Assembly: GCF_900114995.1 (NCBI RefSeq)
Contig: NZ_FOUX01000001.1
Coordinates: forward strand, 2,108,001 to 2,172,000
Length of the DNA stretch: 64,000 nt
Source of the DNA: Chitinophaga sp. YR627
GTDB taxonomy: Bacteria; Bacteroidota; Bacteroidia; Chitinophagales; Chitinophagaceae
Direction of reading: 5' to 3'
A program made the position numbers and the translations under genes. The notes beneath the pieces were generated by a model. The model did no database searches. It had not been told where the DNA came from and saw only the letters and a list, made by a program, of their open reading frames with translations. Below, one piece after another: positions 61,394 through 64,000 of this stretch. Numbering within the stretch: position 1 is the stretch's first letter; every line of letters starts with the position of its first letter.

Positions 61394-64000
61394 TTAAGCA
61401 GGTAGTATCACCGTAAATGTCGCTCCTTCATTCAGCTTTCCATTCGCCCTGATCACCCCATGATGATTCTCAACGATCTTCTTACAAAGCGCCAGACCGA
61501 TACCCGTACCGGCATATAATTTACGTTCATTCAATCGCTGGAAGATGGCAAATATCCTTTCTGCAAACTGCTGTTCAAAGCCGATCCCGTTATCAGAAAA
61601 CTCCAGTTTTATGTAGGCAACACCCTCTCGTAAGCCGGGATAAAACGGTATTTCCGGCGCCGGTAAAGGCGATGCATTAATAACTATAAGTGGCTGGTTT
61701 TCACAGAATTTGAGCGAGTTACCTATCAGATTGGTAAAGAGCTGCTGCAGCTGTAAAGGAATACCTTTTACCACCGGCAGCGTATTGTTTTTAATGGTCG
61801 CCTGTTTCTGTTCTATCAGCAGATCAAAGTCGCCTTTTACCTGTTGCAATATCGTGTTCAGATCGATCGGAATAAACTGTTCTTCCGTGTTCGAGAGACG
61901 GGAATAATCCAGTACATCTTTGATCAGTTGCGTCATTCTTTCTGCGGATGACTGGATCTTGTCAAAATAGTTATTAACGGCATTTCCTTTCTGCAGACTT
62001 TTCTGCAGTAACTCCGAGAAGGTCCTGATCTTACGCAGTGGTTCCTGCAGATCATGGCTGGCGATGTACGCGAATTGTTCAAGCTCTGAATTCTTCCGTA
62101 ACAACTCAGAAGTACGCGCTTCCACTTTCTTTTCCAGTTCCTCTGCACTGTGTTGTAAGATATCCAGCGCATGCCGGTGCAATCGGGAAACCCTGATCTG
62201 TGCACGTACTCTTGCCAGTAGTTCTTTTGCAGAAAATGGCTTCGTCAGGTAATCATCCGCACCAATGTCATAGCCTTCAATGGTTGCTTCCTCTCCTGCC
62301 CTTGCAGACACCAGGATCACTGGTAATGAATGCGTTGCGGGGCTATGTTTTACATGATGCAATAGCTCGATCCCATCCATTTCCGGCATCATAACGTCAC
62401 TGATGATCAGTTCCGGCTGATGTGTTTCTATTTTATCCAGCGCCAGTTTTCCATTGGCGGCTGTTTCGATGTAATATTGTTTTTCGAGCAGGCGTTGCAG
62501 ATAGTCGCGCATGTCAGCATTGTCATCCACGATCAGGATACGTGCTTTTTCTTCACCTTCTTCGATCTTATCGATATCGATACCATTGTCATTCTGCTGG
62601 CGGCTGAAATACATCGCCTCATTGACATATGCAGTATTAAGGCCGGATACATGATCATTCCCTTCGGCCACATTTTCTATGACCTGCTCTTCCGGCAGAT
62701 GCGCTCTCCCCAGGGGTATCTTTACGACAAAAGTACTGCCTTTCCCTTCCTCACTCTCCACACTGATATCGCCGTTGTGCAGTTGCACCAGCTCCCGCAC
62801 CAGTGAAAGACCGATACCTGTTCCTTCGAAGGAGCGTCCTTTACTTTGTTTCACCCGGTGGAAGCGCTCAAACATATTGGGCAGTTCGGACACCGGAATA
62901 CCTACGCCGGTGTCACGTACGAGCAATACAGCGTGTTGATCACTTTCCTCCAGGATCACGCTGATGCTCCCCTGTAACGTGTATTTAAAGGCATTAGATA
63001 GGAGATTTAAGATAATCTTCTCCCACATGTCACGGTCCACATAAGCAGCCATAGAAAGGTCCTCACAGGTCACATTAAACTGCAATCCTGCGTGTTCCAC
63101 CGCCGCCCGGAAAGTACTCGCAATATCAGTAGTAACATTGCTGAGATTTACCGGGAAATACTGTGCCCTGACTTTGTCCGCTTCAATACGGCTGAAGTCC
63201 AGCAGCGTATTTACGAGACGAAGCAAACGCATAGCGTTACGATGAGTAGCTGCAACATTCGCTTCCTGTTGCCTGCTAAGCACACCGTCCTGTTGAGATA
63301 ACAGTTCTTCCAGTGGTCCTAGCATCAGCGTCAGCGGCGTGCGGAACTCATGACTGATATTGCTGAAAAAGGCAGTTTTCGCCCGGTCAATTTCCAGCAG
63401 TGCCTCCGCCCTTTTACGGGCTTCTTCTACTGTATGGACATTGACAATGCTATTCGCGATCTGATCGGCTACAAGCTGGAAAAAACTGGCGTACTTTTCA
63501 TCCAGCTGGCGGTGCGGATTAAGACCGACCACCAGCAGTGCAAATGGACAATCCTGCCCGTTTTGCATTACAGGGAGCACGAGTGCCTGGTCCGGACTGA
63601 TCTTCCAGATACCGGAAGGCAGGTTACCATATTTCTCACGGAGCCCTTCAATGGTCGCCGTACGGTTATGGGTGACGACATATGGGAACTGCCATTCGCC
63701 GGCAATACCACTTTCCAGATGAAGTATTTGTGGCAGCGCGTTCGCAGATAAGCGATCGTCTGTATTTGCGGCTGTCTGCAACGTGACTGTTTCTATATTC
63801 AGTTCGTACAGACAGGCAAAGGGGAAATCTGCAGGATTGTCCTTTAAGATCTCTATTGCGCGGGTATATACGTCAGCATCGTCACTTGCCTCTGCCAGAT
63901 ACCGTCCCAGATCTTTCAGCGTCCGGAGTTGCCTTTCACCAAGGATACGCTGGGTATCGTCGGTATTTGCGCAGATAATACCGCCTGTACCGCCTTCGTC
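61394..64000 (-). CDS. hybrid sensor histidine kinase with two kinase modules (5' end outside window)
   Basis: The frame stays open to the right edge, so at least 868 residues are present and the N terminus is missing. From the edge: a GAF-like domain (about the first 200), HisKA with FFSNISHEFRTPLTLMLGP, HATPase (LLSNAFKYT, DTGVGI, GTGIGLSLVREL), a receiver (RILIVDDNADMRDY, LIISDVMMPEMDG, LTKPFSAKELLARV), a coiled coil, then a second HisKA of phytochrome type (FAYIASHDLQEPLRKI) and a second HATPase (LIGNSLKFC, DNGIGF, GTGIGLALCKKI). Domain order GAF-HK-REC-HK is unusual but known. It converges with the SusC operon. Confidence 0.92.
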   Translation of the reverse strand, partial: DEGGTGGIICANTDDTQRILGERQLRTLKDLGRYLAEASDDADVYTRAIEILKDNPADFPFACLYELNIETVTLQTAANTDDRLSANALPQILHLESGIAGEWQFPYVVTHNRTATIEGLREKYGNLPSGIWKISPDQALVLPVMQNGQDCPFALLVVGLNPHRQLDEKYASFFQLVADQIANSIVNVHTVEEARKRAEALLEIDRAKTAFFSNISHEFRTPLTLMLGPLEELLSQQDGVLSRQQEANVAATHRNAMRLLRLVNTLLDFSRIEADKVRAQYFPVNLSNVTTDIASTFRAAVEHAGLQFNVTCEDLSMAAYVDRDMWEKIILNLLSNAFKYTLQGSISVILEESDQHAVLLVRDTGVGIPVSELPNMFERFHRVKQSKGRSFEGTGIGLSLVRELVQLHNGDISVESEEGKGSTFVVKIPLGRAHLPEEQVIENVAEGNDHVSGLNTAYVNEAMYFSRQQNDNGIDIDKIEEGEEKARILIVDDNADMRDYLQRLLEKQYYIETAANGKLALDKIETHQPELIISDVMMPEMDGIELLHHVKHSPATHSLPVILVSARAGEEATIEGYDIGADDYLTKPFSAKELLARVRAQIRVSRLHRHALDILQHSAEELEKKVEARTSELLRKNSELEQFAYIASHDLQEPLRKIRTFSELLQKSLQKGNAVNNYFDKIQSSAERMTQLIKDVLDYSRLSNTEEQFIPIDLNTILQQVKGDFDLLIEQKQATIKNNTLPVVKGIPLQLQQLFTNLIGNSLKFCENQPLIVINASPLPAPEIPFYPGLREGVAYIKLEFSDNGIGFEQQFAERIFAIFQRLNERKLYAGTGIGLALCKKIVENHHGVIRANGKLNEGATFTVILPA

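Overview
The window looks like the chromosome of a Bacteroidota bacterium, most likely a Chitinophaga-like member of the Chitinophagaceae. The evidence is a SusC/SusD pair, type IX secretion C-terminal domains on two large secreted proteins, promoters of the TTTG-N19-TAnnTTTG type, many LytTR, AraC and hybrid-kinase regulators, and a chitin-binding-like module. I see no integrase, transposase, prophage or CRISPR array.

Layout. 1-5.6 kb: a small secreted chitin-binding-like protein, a decayed DinB/Crp-Fnr locus, an ogt-alkA alkylation-repair pair, an HxlR regulator, a cupin gene and a LytTR two-component pair. 5.7-9.5 kb: a tRNA-Arg(ACG), a sialate O-acetylesterase-like enzyme with a TetR regulator, a short AraC protein, an SDR and a DHFR-like protein. 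9.5-18 kb: a respiratory cluster on the minus strand, made of two small membrane proteins, a cbb3-type oxidase catalytic subunit with an unusual N-terminal extension, a fused FixO-like/cytochrome c subunit, two small accessory proteins and a CcsB-CcsA cytochrome c maturation fusion. 18-22.8 kb: a GlxA-type regulator, a hypothetical membrane protein, an AraC regulator with two enzymes, and a second tRNA-Arg(ACG).

23-29 kb: rlmH, a rhomboid protease, then a compact stressosome operon rsbR-rsbS-rsbT-(RsbT/RsbX fusion)-histidine kinase-response regulator. The histidine kinase carries a degenerate RsbT-like domain at its N terminus, which suggests that a stressosome feeds a His-Asp phosphorelay here instead of an RsbU/sigma-B cascade. 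This is the most interesting system in the window.

29-34 kb holds housekeeping genes (tilS, a TPR protein, etfBA, a DUF151 nuclease-like protein, ispE). 34.5-46.8 kb is one gene for a secreted protein of about 4,074 residues, with 22 tandem modules of about 87 residues built partly by duplication of a seven-module block, then HYR-like and PKD-like modules and a gliding-motility-type C-terminal domain. 47-54 kb: rpmI-rplT, a ThuA-CBM6-fascin-like secreted protein, serA, a class C beta-lactamase-like lipoprotein and a CDF transporter. 54-61 kb: a nutrient-uptake operon of SusC, SusD, a zinc metallohydrolase lipoprotein and a DUF4302 lipoprotein. The window ends inside a large hybrid sensor kinase.

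Regulatory structure is readable in places: repeated 15-bp direct repeats precede both the LytTR kinase operon and the neighbouring cupin gene, palindromes sit at the promoters of the TetR, HxlR and GlxA-type regulators, and gene ends carry strong hairpins, including a perfect 60-bp palindrome.
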